The notes under the pieces are model-generated. The model saw only the letters and a program-made list of their open reading frames with translations. It did no database searches and was not told the DNA's origin. Source: Monilinia fructicola (lineage: Eukaryota; Ascomycota; Leotiomycetes; Helotiales; Sclerotiniaceae). Taken from it: a DNA stretch of 64,000 nt. The translations under genes and the position numbers were made by a program. How positions within the stretch are numbered: the first letter of the stretch is position 1; every line of letters starts with the position of its first letter. The stretch covers positions 1,240,001-1,304,000 of the forward strand of contig VICG01000014.1 in the NCBI GenBank assembly GCA_008692225.1. Reading direction: 5' to 3'. Shown here in pieces: positions 49,718 through 62,225 of this stretch.

Positions 49718-52700
49718 TCATCCACGACCGCAGTAAAGTTTTTGCGGGTATGATTTTGCCTGGTTCTGTCGGATGAGGATCAATGTTTGATTTGGTATAA
49801 AGTAAAAAAGGGGGGAGAAAAGGTAGAGAGAAGAAAGGACGAACCATCAGACGAGAACCCTGCGTGTCGAAACTTTTCGCCCCTACCCACTATACCACAC
49901 ACAACAAATTAGCCATCATCAAGTAATTACAAACCACAGGCCCGCCCTTTCAAAACAAGAGTCAGAGAAGAGAAGAGAAAATAAGGAGACTTACAATCTC
50001 CCCATTGAATTCCATCCCTGCCGAAATCCTCAAGTTCACTCGTACTAGCACAACGAGCCCTAATACTTCCATACATCTGCGGAACGAACCCCTCCCTCTT
50101 ATATGTAAAAGCCCACCAACAAATGACCGTCTGTCCCACCATCAACACCGTACTCAAGAATATTGGATACGCTGCATAGGTGACAAAATAGACCGAGTGC
50201 TCGAGTCCTGATTTCTTATCTGTGTAGATAGTTTCGACGGTCGATGTTGATTCACCGAGTAGCCAATGCATGGCTGCCGCGAACGTCATGAGAGGAAAAA
50301 GGACTTTGGAGGGAAGTTGAAGGAAATAGGATTGATCGAATGGAATACCTGACACAATAGTAGCACGTGGTTTTCTACGTCTGCGTTCAAAGGTTCCCCA
50401 TTCGTGTTCCATGGATATGAGCGTGATATTATAAATCAACAGTAGATAAAGTAAACTAAAAAGAAACTGGGCGCCGTTAGATATAGCAAAGGCCATTAAT
50501 TCACTACCGATTTGGTCAGGTGGTAGAGAGGCCAATCCAACGCTGGATGAGAATCCTCCCCAGGTACCAAAGATTTCTTTGAGGGTTTCCGAGAGAGATA
50601 TGTCGCAATTGAAGTCGTGCATGTGGCTGTTCTTATCGGAATGACCACATTCGTAGTTGTATTCTGATGCAGTGCTGGCCATGAGCGTGATAAGCATTAT
50701 GGAGATGCCGACCATGGCGAAGGAACAGAACATCAGGATCATCATTTGCATTATGGCAGTAGAACCGAGGTTGGAGAGGAGGGATTTCTTATACTTGATT
50801 GCTATGCTTGGATGTTGCAGATCTGGAACCGGTAGGTATACCAAATTAGATGTGGAAGGGGCAATAATTTGGCACAGACTGACCAGCAGCTTTGTTAATA
50901 TCGTTGAATTTTTTGCAGTCCTGTGCGACGTTAGGAATTATGATCGTATAAAGAGTATTGAGACTATAACCATACCTGGCAGTGACCTATATCATCCCCA
51001 GTGAGCGAAGGAACTGGGTCTTTGCAATGCTTATGGCAACGATGCGCCACCTTATGCTGATAACCATCCCCAGAATTGAGTAAACATTCGTTATGGATCT
51101 TCAAACTCGGATGTATAACAGAAGCAACCAACACATCACCATATGTCAAACAATGATTCTTGAACCTACGTCTTGCTCGGTAGTTCAAGCCTATCATATA
51201 TATGGATTTAGTTAGGAGACATCCGAATAGTGCTTCTAACTGTAAGTATATCGCTTCATAACTTGCAGGTGAGACTCATACTGAAACAAGCTTGCATCCG
51301 AATACTCAATCGACATTTCTTATGCTGTTCATCCTTCAACTCACAAGAAACAGCCCATCCTAGACCACAATCTCCTTTCTCGTACTGGCCGTAGTAACCA
51401 TGCCGAAACTGTGAAATTGATCTCCCCTTGGGCTTCTTCTACAGTTGCTGTGCCTCTATATGCTGTACAGTTGTGGTTGTACGTAACAGCAACGGTTTTG
51501 AAAGATGCTACAAGTCTTATGTAAGTTATATTCTCGGCATGTTAGCCTAGGCATCGGGAGTACCTACTCGAATTCACAGGGTCATCGGTGTTGTACTGCT
51601 CACTCAATTGAGATAAATTGCTAGGCAAAACATATAACCCAGCTCTAAAAGCAGTCCACTATTCATCATCAGCTTCGTCATTTTAGTCTCCCTTTTAACT
51701 TGGAAATCAAGAATTTGGGGATCCTTGCAGTATCTCTATATAATAGATATGGCCCAAAAGAACTTCAATGAAGGAATATAACTTACACAAGCAGATTCAT
51801 ACGGTTCCTGATAAGTGACAGAGGATGATTGATAGGAGCTAAAAGTGAAAGTTTCATTGTAAAGGTATGTAATATTTGTCGGCATCTCGATATAAAATGA
51901 TGGTCCAATGACCGAGTTCGCAAGGAAATGAACTGGCTGCAAGATAGTCAGCAATTTTATTCCTCTCAAGAAGGGTTCGAATGGAACTCACGATTGAAGT
52001 GCCAATAAGTAATAACCATGATCCCCAAGCTTTTCCCTTTCCAGATTTTTTGACATTCATATTCCAGGGCGAATTGGTGCCTACTCGTGCATCGCCATTC
52101 TTTGACAATATCCATGGTATCTCCTCAACTGTCAGACCGGAAGTCAATAATTGTGTATCAAAGAAAGAATTTGAAGGAAAGAGGAGTGCTGGCTATCATG
52201 TGATCACACTGGTGTTTACGCGAGTGCCTCGGCGCACTCATATAGGTTTCAACCCATTCCATAGATTCTAGATCATCGACAATAACATGATCAACTGCTG
52301 AAGATTGCTACAGTAAGAGAGCAACACCACTGAAGTGATACAAATAGGACGAACCAAAGCTAAATTGGCAAACAAAAGAGTATATGTAGAAAAATAGAAA
52401 AATACAAATGGAACAAAATAAGATCAGAAGATATAAAAACAAGGATTTTAACAGATGCAAGATACCTTGAGGCGCCGTAACTAATTGTTGATACGTATTT
52501 GAACAACCCAATATCATCGTTGCGGCAATATTGATGAAAAGATGGACAGCCTACTGATACCATTCATTAGCACCCCTCCTAATTATAATCCCATGGTAAC
52601 AACAACCTTCTCACTCACCATATTTTTACTCTTCATACTCTCACAGCTTTCCCCTTCCTTTCTACCCACGCTGGTACTATGTTTGTTCAACCGAGTATAA

Positions 52701-53434
52701 AAAGGCCTCAGATAAGAAATCATGATGATACCCATGATGATTGCGCAAACCAATGTAAACCCTGCCATGGATCTCAAACTTCGATCCACTAACATTTGCT
52801 TTTTCCACCATCCATCTTTTCCTTGCGCAAATTGTCCATCAAACGAAGATGAAGGACGGGGCTTTGCAAGCGCGGTTGATTTTGTCCATATTCTTTTCAG
52901 ATTTGAAGTCACGCCCCAGCCATTTCGCAGTCGCGGTTCACCAGGACGTGAACTCTCTGTGAGACTATCACTAGCAACATCTTTCAGAGCCTGATGATCA
53001 TGCGCAGAGGGAAGAGATGCACTGTAATTAGACGCAAAGCTGCCCCTCCCTTCCAATAAATGTCGTGATGATATAACGTCCTCGAAAGGTGGGAGTGTCG
53101 CAGTCAGTTCCGATCGCCCAATTGAAGCTTCTGGTCCTTCAGAAAAGATCTATCGAATGGGATGTACTTTCTGTGCTATTAGGTGGAGATTGATATTTAG
53201 GTGGGGAGTCGTTAACGTTAGAGCTATCGATACATCAGTCAACCAACCGTTAGCAAACATCCAAACAATCCAACATTCATCCAATAATTCACCAACACCC
53301 TCTGTCAGTGACTCGGTGCGCCGGAGAGTAAACACCAGATGAAACTTAAACTTCTCTTACCCAAACTCTAGCATACTGATATCCCTATGATCCTGGTCCC
53401 AATCATCAAATAACCTCGAAAACCTCGCTGCCAT
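49718..53434 (-). CDS. Multi-span membrane protein of the fungal DUF6536 type, twelve exons
   Basis: Exons: 53361-53434, 52619-53170, 52466-52550, 51992-52128, 51787-51936, 51568-51658, 51282-51507, 50976-51232, 50884-50920, 49995-50822, 49845-49889 and 49718-49759. The N-terminus (MAARFSRLFDDWD) is cytosolic and Ser-rich. The DUF6536 block starts at GKDGWWKKQMLVDRSLRSMAG with the first membrane helix, then AVHLFINIAATMILGCSNTYQQL, GKAWGSWLLLIGTSI and PVHFLANSVIGPSFY. A Cys-rich loop follows, and the large exon 10 carries further helices (MQMMILMFCSFAMVGISIML; FLFSLLYLLLIYNITL; YPIFLSTVLMVGQTVICWWA). It ends with the conserved FRHAGFSSD segment. Function unknown. One-base problems occur at the A-run 53143-53146, near 51402-51414, and at the T-run 49739-49743. 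Confidence 0.78.
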
Positions 53435-54850
53435 CTCGAGAAACAGATACGCATGTATGAAAGTAGATTCGAATTCAAGTCTTGATCTCAATCGCGACTC
53501 TAGATCTTGAACGATTGTAAAGTAAGTGTACGTACTGTAACTCTACAAGTACAATAGGGCTGAGAGATATACTGCATGATGAAACATGTCATGGATGGTT
53601 ATCTAGAGAGAAAACCTATTAAGAGTGACACAAAACCTTCCGTTTCTCTCCTCTGTCGGTTCACTGCAACACTCCACTCCTGTTGCAGAGAATTCAGAGC
53701 CCGGCAATCCAAAAAACTATTGTTTAGAAATTTGATGTAGCTACAGATTCAACGTTAACGCTGTAGCGAGGATGTTGCGGCGTAGCTCACTCTGAAACTC
53801 GGCCAACATATGACGACCTAGAGATAGATATATAAGTCGACTTCAGGTTAGATCAGCATCAGTTCGCCGTTGGTTCATTGGGGTAAATTGATCGACCGGC
53901 AGTCATTATGAAGAGTCTTTAGTATTGTTCCAAGGTTCCTGGAAATGTAAATAGATCACGGCTACTTTTTTAGCATCCAGATCATTATCATTCGATGTCT
54001 TCCTCGTTAGCCCTTTTCAAAACGTGAGCTTCTCAAATGAATCATCCAATGTATAGCATCACAATCGAATTGATACATACTCAACATGGCTCACGAGGTG
54101 TATGGCAAACTTAGCAACGGAATCTATCACAGAAAATTCCCCAAAGTCATCTACCAATCCCAGCCCCTCTCTCGTTAAACCCCTTGTCAACCCCAGCCCC
54201 CACACAAAAACATACAGTAAGGTTGCTAAACTTATAGTAGCTTACGATTTCGTGGAGATCAAAAGATTAGCAGAATTCAAATATTCTGAACGATAACTTG
54301 GATGTAGCGGTGAACGCTTTTGAAGTTTACAAGGATTTAGGTCTTGGTAGTCCTTGTCAATAGAGAGAGGTCTTTTGAGAGGAAAAACGTTTATTTTGAG
54401 CTGTTTGAATACTATATCCAGACGTTTCTGAGTATTCCTATCGCGAGAGGTATGCGTGTGTGCCACCTGCCAAGATGTATTGGAATTTTGGCTTTTGGGT
54501 TGATGGAACGGCCTAGGGGATGTAATCGCTTGGCTTGAGTAATTTGGGGCTACTAGGACCTGATACTGTGGCATTATAGTACTGCATCAGAAGCGATTTG
54601 GATCTCAAGTAAAGTACATCAATATCGGTGGTTTTACACTCCAAATGCGCCCCCGATTTTCTCTAAAGATACACAATTGAATTCCCTGCGCCCATGTCTG
54701 TACCAATATATGGTCTCAATTGGAACAATCATATGCAGTGACAAGTGTCACGCCGATGAAAGAAAAGACATATGGCCTATTGATCGACCAATAAACCCAT
54801 AAAATAGGAAGACCGATGGCTCCTTTTTGCCCGGCTAAAAAAAGCACCAC
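53435..54850. other. Intergenic region
   Basis: Upstream of the DUF6536 gene and downstream of the Zn2Cys6 gene. Only short frames are present; nothing recognised. Confidence 0.5.
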
Positions 54851-56427
54851 CTATGCCTTTCTTACTTTCCCTTCCTCAGCATGAAAATACGGTATCTGAA
54901 ATCTCGCACTGTGACCCCCCGCAGACGCCAACTCCCCCTCTACAATATCAATCGCACACTGAGTATCCCACAATCCCTCTCTTCCCGGAGATTGCCCCAA
55001 AATCTCAATCGCTCTCTTCTTGTGCTCAATGTCCGGACTGCGAACGGCTGTATACACGATTGGAACAATCAAACCAGTATCGACCATAAATCTCGGCATT
55101 GATTGAGAGACCCAATACGCTTTATCTTCTAGAGCCAGCGCTTCGGCTAAATCGAGCATTTCTTTGAATTTGGATGCCGGTGTATGCGGCTCGGTGGCGT
55201 TCATGGAGAAGAGGAGGTGGTGGGCTCTGAGGATCGATACGCCACGAATACGAATGGGCCTCGTTGTTGTGAAAGCTTTGGTGGTATCTGCAGTGGATTT
55301 CCTCTCCATGAACGCATTGAGACGTTTCGACCAATTTTCCAATGCCATGTAATGACTTTGTACCATAGGACCCAATTCAGTCATAACTTTTGCTTCTGTA
55401 ACGTAATTCCAATTCGTATGACGCGCATGCAGTATATCTGCCCCCAGCGTTCGTAGGGAGTAACGAGCTTCTTCGAGAGATTGGAAAGGGGTAAATTGGG
55501 AGGTTGAGCATCCAGCTCGTTTCATCGCTGCCCAGAATGCTCCACGGTCGACTCCAGCGTTGGGATTGATGAATGCGGCAATTTGTCCTCCTAGCACTAG
55601 TAAGAGCGGTGAGTAGTCCCTTGCACATTGCGCCGCGACTGACGAAGGAGCGTTTGTTGCGTGTATATCGTCGAGGATCTTGAGTCCGGATTTGAGATGG
55701 ACTAGTGCTGCGGCTTGATCGCCCACGAGACAGTCAAAACAGATGAACAAGATGCATGAAATTAATGTCATATCAAGTGAGTGAGGCTCCCGCACTATCG
55801 ATTCGCGTAGGATCTGAATGGCTTTTGTGTACTGTCGAAATGCGAAAGCTTGCGTTGGCGTTGGACTTTCACTTACAGCCTGGAGCTGCTGGTAAGTTTC
55901 AGTGTAGTTCTTATGGATGGCGCCCAGTGCAAGAATACCATGACGAATTGATGGCTCAATAGTCGCAGCTTGAAATATCCTCTTCTCCCAGAACTCGGTA
56001 GAGAAATCCCCGGCAAACTCAGCCGCTGTAAACGTGCGAAAGAAATCCAGCATTATTGGTTCTAAGGAATCTTCGATAACAATAGAACGCACGCCTACTG
56101 GTATAGAAAGTTGCTTCTTTGTTGTGTTTCGCTTCTTCAAGTCTGTGATAATCTCATATCCATCACAATGTCGTCCAGTTGAAGTACATCTCTTACAAAA
56201 TGGTTTCTCCTCTCCGCATTTGACTCGGCGAATTCTTTCATGGTTGCGAGTCAGAATCTTTAGAAGAACATCCACACAAGCTTCACTTACTTGCAAGTCC
56301 TACAGCCTGTCCGAACAGGAGTTCCACATATTCTATACCGATGTGGTGATTTCACTTTGGCTTCCTTCGTTGACTTGGCCGTTCCTGCCCCCGAAGAAGA
56401 AGAAGAAGAAGAAGAGTTGTCAGACAT
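54851..56427 (-). CDS. Zn2Cys6 (Gal4-type) fungal transcription factor
   Basis: Exons 56291-56427 and 54851-56234 (56-base intron inside the zinc cluster, phase 2) give 506 residues. A Ser run (residues 5-12) is encoded by a trinucleotide repeat. The DNA-binding zinc cluster has perfect spacing: C42-x2-C45-x6-C52-x6-C59-x2-C62-x6-C69 (GCRTCK.IRRVKCGEEKPFCKRC...GRHC). It is followed by a basic linker (DLKKRNTTKKQL) and a C-terminal regulatory region with helices typical of the fungal transcription factor domain (HGILALGAIHKNY; LLLVLGGQIAAFINP; YSPLLLV). Nuclear regulator, target genes unknown; no biosynthetic cluster surrounds it. Confidence 0.9.
56394..56416. repeat. (GAA)n microsatellite inside coding exon
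   Basis: Trinucleotide repeat encoding, on the minus strand, the Ser run near the start of the Zn2Cys6 protein. Confidence 0.85.
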
Positions 56428-58190
56428 AAGGACTTAACCAGTATTATTTCTTGAGAAACTGATTTTGTTCGTGCCTGGGAAATTGGAGGAGTTGAGCTGA
56501 AACAAGGTGCGATGCCTGTAGTATAAAGCTTTTCGATGTCCAAGGATATGGAGCAATTGCAGCGTCTAATCGCAATGAAATACTGTACAGCAAAGGAATC
56601 TACTTGTAGAACAATATCAATTTCAATATGTGTCGATTCGTGATCTTATGAATGCTTCCGTGATTATGCAGGTAATGCTGACAGTCATGTCGTCTTGGGT
56701 CTTTCTGCGCTCCCATGACGTCCGCGGTCAAAATAACATCAATCTTGTCATCCGGATGTCAGAATAAAGCTTTACAGGCACATTTAAGCATATCACAATA
56801 CTACCTGGATCAAGATGCCCTATATCCGGCTTCAAATCAAATCACCTGATGGAAAGCTTGATTGTGTCCATGGCTGACAGATATGACCAATGTCATACGG
56901 CTCGATTGCACATTCTTCAGTGGTCCAAAATTTTGGTAACCTATTGTCTAACACGATTCGTTCCTGAACACTGATAAGTGGATGGATCGGATACGGCGTA
57001 CGCATCCCGTAATACTCACTGAATACTAGTTTTCCTTTGCCCCTCATCAACCGAACGGCCCAATCATAATAGAACTATTGATTCTGGGTACCTACGAGAA
57101 CAATCTTATTTCATCACCATGTTGCAGCCCTATAGAAATGCGGAAGGTTCTCCGCCGGCAGTCTCATCTCTCTCCGTAAGTTTGAATGAATCATGTAAGG
57201 GTCTATATCTAATGTGACCTGCCTCGTGTTTTTGGTGGCTTCAGTTGGCCGACAAAATGGCTCCCTCCATAACAATGCAACGTTGATCGGGCACCAATCT
57301 CACCAATTTGTATTTCTAATGTATGAAAGCTCTATGCATTTTTCTTAGAGTCCAATCAAGCACCAACACTTGTTGGTTTCATTATCTCAACGAGATCTAG
57401 ATCTAGAGTAGAAAAATGTAGCGCTCTCGGCAGCTCTCTTCCCGCTTCTAGCCCTCAAGTTCAATAAGAGTTATGATTCTGATCATCATAAGCTCAAGGA
57501 TATGTTGATAATAGTTTCTGTTGAAGACCTTGCCTGCGTTCAGACATTGAATTTGTTTTTGCAATGTTCTTTTTGTGCTTCGGCCCAAACTTATGAAAAT
57601 GTACCCAACTATTGGCTATTTGTAATGAAAAATTATCGGCATGATTCGAGCTTTCCGGAGTGATTTTGGTTGATATTTACCGAGAAAAAGATCTTTGAGT
57701 GAAGTAATTTACGCTCACCGCGGATGGCGGAATAGCATTAGCACTCATATGGATGCTTATCATATGAATGCTTATGGTGATGGAGAAGTTGATTTCTTCG
57801 ATAAATCTTGGAAATAAGCTGCATTTGTGCTCCCACATATAAATAAGTGTATATCCGAGGCAGCTTATATCAGCCTTAGAAGATGCTCAAATCGAATATC
57901 CTTTCTGGGGAAGATGTAAAGGGGTGATCCGGCTAGTGTTCCGCTATGTGATTCCATTATTTTCTAGTTGTCGCGCTACTCGCCCGACAATTTAATCTTC
58001 AGCCCTACTTTGTAAAGCCCCGCTATGCCATCAAAGGTTACGCAATCTCACCAACATGATGCGTTTTCTGGGGTATTCTATTGAATTACCATGAGGTAAG
58101 CTACGTTTTTGTGTTAGGTTCACACAGCCTTTCTCCCACCTACCTAGGTATGTCAACACCAATCATTACAGCCTATTACCACCTCCACCA
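56428..58190. other. Intergenic region
   Basis: No gene recognised over about 1.8 kb; a TACCTAGGTA palindrome lies at 58141-58150. Confidence 0.55.
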
Positions 58191-58905
58191 TTATTTGGAT
58201 TGCATTCTATCATGATATCCAACGTTCTCCAATGTATCATCGCCATATCGATTATGATACGCAATCTCGATTTCCTCCTCAAAAGCCCCTCCTCGAGTAG
58301 CTTTATATTCCTTTGCCTTACTGTTACCGCCATTCATGTCCTTCAATATAGCAATATTACTATCATCTTCGGGCAAAACATAAACACCCCTCTCGATGGT
58401 TTTCATACATGTCCAGACATCCAATCCTAGTGCCGCCAATGTAGACAATGTCCCAATCAATGTAAATGTCCAAAGAGATTTGTACTCCCTACAAACGCCA
58501 ATAGCTGTACTGCTCCTCCAAGTCTGTAGATCACAACGTTTCTGTAACGTATTACTGAGACTCCAACTCAACAATGCAAATCCTAGGATCCAAAAAGTCG
58601 ACGCAGTCCCATTCAGCAAACAATTAAACTTTGGTGATAAATATGTGAGATTGTATAGGGTGATTGTAAGCGTTAGGACTGCGACCGTCGTGAGTGATAT
58701 TGCAAGTAGCACAATAAAAGTCCATGGGATTGGGAATTGCTCGACACCTAAACGCTTGTCAGCATGCCATTTTCTCACACCTTACCATGTCTATATTGAA
58801 AAAAACAGATGCAAAAGATGCATATACATACGCAGATAGTACACAAAATACGCCATAATGCCTCCCACAATCATAGCCGAAATCAACTGTGCACAAACGT
58901 AATCC
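58191..58905 (-). CDS. Small multi-span membrane protein, 5' end uncertain
   Basis: Exons 58191-58747 and 58832 to about 58905, with an 84-base phase-1 intron ending TTTAG. The visible N-terminus has a helix (LISAMIVGGIMAYFVYYLR), followed by WTFIVLLAISLTTVAVLTLTITLYNLTYL, STFWILGFALLSWSL and LWTFTLIGTLSTLAALGLDVW, so four membrane segments in a MARVEL-like arrangement, then a hydrophilic acidic tail. The first exon may begin at the ATG of MIVGG or be joined to an upstream exon through an AG acceptor near 58911-58914. Function unknown. Confidence 0.6.
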
Positions 58906-59613
58906 GTGGAATGCTATTCGTGGATAGTGGGATGGAGCGACTTTCGCGCCTCGTCGACAAGCGTGGGTGTTCATGATGAACATGCTTTTTCGTATTCTTG
59001 GGGGAACGGGCGAAATTCAAGAGAGATAAATGGAAGGAAGACCAAGAGACAAAGTGCAGGACGGTAGTAAGGAGAGAAATTGCTTTGTTCCAAAACATAG
59101 TAAACACAGAAACAATCCAGCGCATACGAAACTTTACGTATAGCCGCTCCCACGAAACATAGTGCTTACTATTCACCCATCAGGAAATTACAAATGCATG
59201 GTAGATTCAGCCTCCAGCGTGGACACAGCCCCAAAGTACTTTCGTGTCACAGAACCAGATTGAATCCCACTTCCTAAGTATTTTGACGCGATCAGTCCAT
59301 TTTCGTTGTATGGTTATTCACCCTATGATACGTGCACGTGGTTTTCGACCCGACTCTATATATAGTTGTAGACTCGATAACGGGTTCTTTCTGTACGATC
59401 TACGTACGGTAGAAGCAGAAGCAGAAGCATTGATGTATGTATATAGAACAGAGTGATCCATGGATTCTACTGACACAATTGAAAATGGTGTGGTCGTAAG
59501 AAGCTTGATGGTCGCAATTAATCTGTGGGCGCTAAAAGTTGAGCGTTAAATTATGGACCACCACTCGGGGTTTAGTCTTGCCGCTTGGTGGCTCGACATT
59601 AAGCCTTGGATTA
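58906..59613. other. Intergenic region / possible first exon of the membrane-protein gene
   Basis: A minus-strand frame at 58883-59176 could supply an upstream exon, but I found no decisive splice link. Otherwise nothing is recognised. Confidence 0.4.
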
Positions 59614-59667
59614 ACCGAGCTCCCTGTATCATGCATATCCCTGTATCTTGCACGCTTTTTTTCAATT
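59614..59667 (+). repeat. Left terminal inverted repeat
   Basis: Begins ACCGAGCTCCCTGTATC right after a TA dinucleotide at 59612-59613; matches the reverse complement of 61745-61795 with a few mismatches and small gaps. Confidence 0.8.
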
Positions 59668-61744
59668 TTCAAAATAACGATACTATGGATTCAAAACCTA
59701 ACGAAATTTGTTCAAAGATTTGTATAAAGATTACGTTAGATTATATTCAAGAATAAAAGCATTTTAAATATGCTTAGATAACTAAAATATATAAAATTAA
59801 TCGTTTTACGCTTTTTTAATGTTATAAAAGCAAAACTATTTTTTATGCGATAGTATATGCTAATATATATTAATTTCTTTTAATAAAGCAAAAGAAAACT
59901 TTTATTGATTAAATTAACAAATTAATATAAAGATTTATACTTTTTATTAGTTGTATAGTTAGGAATTTAATAGAAGAGATTATAAACCGTTTTATAAAGA
60001 AAAATTAAACTATAAATTTTGTTAAAAGGTATAAAGATCGTTTTAAATATTAGTATCTTCACTGTATTAACAATTTACATGTTAAAGTTGATAATATAAA
60101 AATGTTTAAATACTTCTATAATTTAATTAGTTTTATTTTGTATTATTATTATTTAATATTATTGAAAAAGCTTTTATTAATACTTTTCCTTTATTTATTT
60201 AATTAACAAAAACAATCAAAAAATATAATATATCCTCAAAGAATATATACAATTAGAATAAGAAAGGCTTTATAATTGGAATAAATAAATTGATAATAAA
60301 AATTATAAATACTAGTGTATATAATCAAAAAAGAGTAATAAAAGCTAAGTAAAATAAATTAAAAAAGTTTATTAGCCTTCTAATATATATTTGTATCGAT
60401 AAGATAGTTTTTTTACTTATTTTAATTTATAAAAGGGATTTAAAGAATCTTTAGAATATTTAAATTGATAAAATATTATATAGAGATTAAGCTTATTTTA
60501 AAATATTAAGCAATAAATGATTGTTTGATATATTTAATTTCACTTAATTAACAAAAATATTTTAATAGTATATATATCAAAAAGTAAGAAAAGGATATTA
60601 TTTATTGATTGTAAATAAGTATTCAAATTATATTAATATAGAATTTATATTAAAATACAAGGAATTAAAGATTATAATGTTAATTCTCCCCTTTTATTCT
60701 ATATATTAACTTTAATCTTTTAATATTGAATTTTTCTTTCCCTTTTCGAATCAATATACTATAAAATTTAATTTATTCTTGTATAATAAAAAAAGCATTA
60801 TTAGAATAATTAAATATAATTTTTGGCCTATATTTCGAAAAGTTTAGGTTTGAGCAAAAACGATATATAATATTATATATTCCTTTAAAAAAACAAAAAT
60901 TTATTTTATAAATAAAAATGTTACTATTTTTATAATTAAACCAAAGTCTTTTTTGCTATTTATATTAATACTATTAATAAGGAATAAGATTTAGACTTTA
61001 TATATATTAAAAGCCTTTTATCGTTTAAAACTTGAATTTTATTAAAATTCTAATTCAAATATAACGGAAAAGCTTTTTAAAACAATATTAATAAATGCAA
61101 TTTAAATAAATATTCAATTATATAAATCAAAGGATTTAAAGAAAGTTTTAAAGATTAAAAAAAAGAAAAGAATTCGATCTAAATGTTTAAATTTATTAAG
61201 AAAGAAAACTAATAAAGCTTAAATATAGTTTTTTAGTATAATAACAAAAGCTAGGGATTACCAATCAACAAAAGCATTTGCATTAAAGCATAAAAAGAAA
61301 GCTAAAATGTAAAAAAAAATCTAAAAAAAAACTAAAAAAAAAGGAAAAATATAAAAGCTATAACTAAAGCAGCTTAAAAAAAGATTGATTGTCAAATTAT
61401 ACAAGATTTTAAAATAAAAGCAAAAAAAGCTTTAAGATTATTAAAATCATTTATTAAAAAAGCTCAAAAAAGCTCAAAACATTTTAATACTGTAAATTTA
61501 ACATTTGAAAAAGCTATAAAGCTCTTTAGGGGGATAAAGATTGATATTTCAATAATAAAAAAAAAAAGAAGGGAAATGTATATAAAAAAAGGCCAAAAAA
61601 TCAAAGTTCTATTAAAGTATAAAACTTAAAGGATTTTATAGCTTTATTCTATTATTCTATTCTTTAATATATATCAAAATAAATTCTAACTTTATATCTT
61701 ATAAATTCGAATTATTATAAATTTTTGAAATAGCTATAGATAGT

Positions 61745-61795
61745 AATTGAAAAACATGCAAGATGTAGGGATATGCACGATACAGGGAGCTCGAT
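61745..61795 (-). repeat. Right terminal inverted repeat
   Basis: Reverse complement begins ATCGAGCTCCCTGTATC and is followed on the + strand by TA at 61796-61797. Confidence 0.8.
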
Positions 61796-62225
61796 TAAAC
61801 CTCCGAAGCTAAAAAAAGAGTTTCTGGATATTAATAACGTCACTAATGCTAATTAACATTATCTTCACTGTTGAACGAACTTCCTTTCTGCGACAACAAG
61901 GCCTGGCTTGCTGCGCACAATACATAGCTAACAGCGGACACGGCTTGCTTATCACATTGAATTCCAGAGCCTCCGTTGGGGACTGTTGTTACTGGTTTTG
62001 ATCAATGTCATATGAGACTAGGATCTCTATCATGATTGAAGACAGAAAGAGTGTAGTTCACTGTGCCAGATGCCTCTAATTGTGAGCTTGCCAAGTATGA
62101 TTTTGATATATTGATATCGTCTCTCAATTAGAAAGGCGAACGCTTCTCCCTTCAGGTATCTAAATCTCTGAATCTTATTAGAGATAACGTTTCCGGGCTA
62201 TGAAACTGATATCTGCAAGCCTCTT
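61796..62225. other. Intergenic region
   Basis: Normal-composition sequence between the element and the phosphatase gene; nothing recognised. Confidence 0.5.

Larger units (their letters stand above)
59614..61795. mobile_element. AT-saturated element with terminal inverted repeats, probable decayed Tc1/mariner-type transposon
   Basis: About 2.18 kb of almost pure A/T sequence with no open coding frame, bounded by about 50-base inverted repeats that share GAGCTCCCTGTATC and GCATATCCCT and are each flanked by TA. Differences between the two ends are mainly C/T and G/A transitions. The size, TA flanks and AT saturation fit a DNA transposon of the Tc1/mariner (Fot/pogo-like) class inactivated by repeat-induced point mutation. 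No transposase can be read. Confidence 0.75.
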
